A stretch of 15,458 nucleotides of DNA from an uncultured Microbacteriaceae bacterium. GTDB taxonomy: Bacteria; Actinomycetota; Actinomycetes; Actinomycetales; Microbacteriaceae. Below are positions 15,243 through 15,458 of this stretch, piece by piece. The translations under genes and the position numbers were made by a program. Positions within the stretch are counted from its first letter, which is position 1. Every line of letters starts with the position of its first letter. The stretch lies in assembly GCA_903882245.1 (NCBI GenBank), contig CAIRWJ010000141.1:1-15458 (forward strand), in the 5' to 3' direction. The notes beneath the pieces were generated by a model, which was not told where the DNA came from, made no database searches, and saw only the letters and a program-made list of their open reading frames with translations.

Positions 15243-15268
15243 GTTGTGCCTTTCCTTGAAGTTGAGCG

Positions 15269-15458
15269 CTATTCCTGCGCCGCGACAACGTCGGCGACAG
15301 TCAATCCACCAACGCGGTTGAACGGTCGCGGCCCGCTCGACACCGCAACGCAAATGACAAACTCGTTTGCCTTGGGACCGTCCGGGATAGTCAACGTTAT
15401 TGCGTCATAGTGCGAACGTACATACACCTCGTCTTTGTAGGCGAGGGGAATATCAAGC
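15269..15458 (-). CDS. C-terminal end of a gene resembling the 'amino acid synthesis' (PF06684-type) family
   Basis: On the - strand the window edge opens into 62 codons ending at a TAG at 15269-15271. The visible C-terminus runs from LDIPLAYKDEVYVRSHYDA through TIPDGPKANEFVICVAVSSG and PRPFNRVGGLTVADVV. The YKDxxYVRSHYDA, PDxPxAxE and RVGGL features resemble the C-terminal half of the PF06684 'amino acid synthesis' family, a poorly characterised group of about 190 residues. This is recalled by eye from a short fragment. The gene ends 26 bp before the decarboxylase-like gene, so it belongs to the same operon. Its role in B6 breakdown, if any, is unknown. Confidence 0.6.
   Translation of the reverse strand, partial: LDIPLAYKDEVYVRSHYDAITLTIPDGPKANEFVICVAVSSGPRPFNRVGGLTVADVVAAQE

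Overview
The window looks like part of an actinobacterial chromosome, and a member of the Microbacteriaceae is my best guess. The grounds are a giant protein of Ig-like repeats of the actinobacterial surface type (consensus core 'TYQWKRxGxxIxGAT'), frequent GTG starts with GAGGAG-type ribosome binding sites, and a moderately high GC look. Genes are tightly packed. The largest gap is about 220 bp, and I see no tRNA, rRNA, CRISPR array or insertion sequence.

Region 1 (1-3504, + strand) is the 3' part of a very long surface or secreted protein with twelve full Ig-like repeats of about 90 residues plus the end of another. It converges on region 2 with only 36 bp between the stop codons.

Region 2 (3541-11070, - strand) is a seven-gene operon in the order: BMP-type substrate-binding lipoprotein, double-NBD ABC ATPase, two BPD_transp_2 permeases, a class V aminotransferase resembling pyridoxamine-pyruvate aminotransferase (PPAT), a small VOC protein, and a zinc alcohol dehydrogenase. 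Five of the six junctions are overlapping or within about 25 bp; the lipoprotein-ATPase gap is 109 bp and holds a long hairpin. A promoter-like element at 11152-11179 lies among two perfect palindromes.

Region 3 (11291-15458, - strand, running off the right edge) is a second operon in the same direction: a partial gene resembling the 'amino acid synthesis' family, a class II aldolase-like decarboxylase, a 3-hydroxyacyl-CoA-dehydrogenase-like oxidoreductase, an alpha/beta hydrolase, a PEBP (YbhB/YbcL) protein, and an IclR-family regulator.

Taken one at a time the enzymes would get bland names. Together they match the Mesorhizobium loti vitamin B6 degradation pathway: PPAT (pyridoxamine to pyridoxal), 5-formyl-3-hydroxy-2-methylpyridine-4-carboxylate (FHMPC) dehydrogenase, 3-hydroxy-2-methylpyridine-4,5-dicarboxylate decarboxylase, and (E)-2-(acetamidomethylene)succinate hydrolase. 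Three of the four carry diagnostic residues at positions I recall from the M. loti enzymes. I therefore infer a vitamin B6 uptake and catabolism locus. The BMP-type ABC transporter would be the vitamin B6 importer, the zinc alcohol dehydrogenase a candidate for pyridoxal or pyridoxine oxidation, and the IclR protein the local regulator. The ring-opening oxygenase, lactonase and 4-pyridoxate dehydrogenase are not in the window and would be expected beyond the right edge. All family comparisons are from memory and no database search was run.
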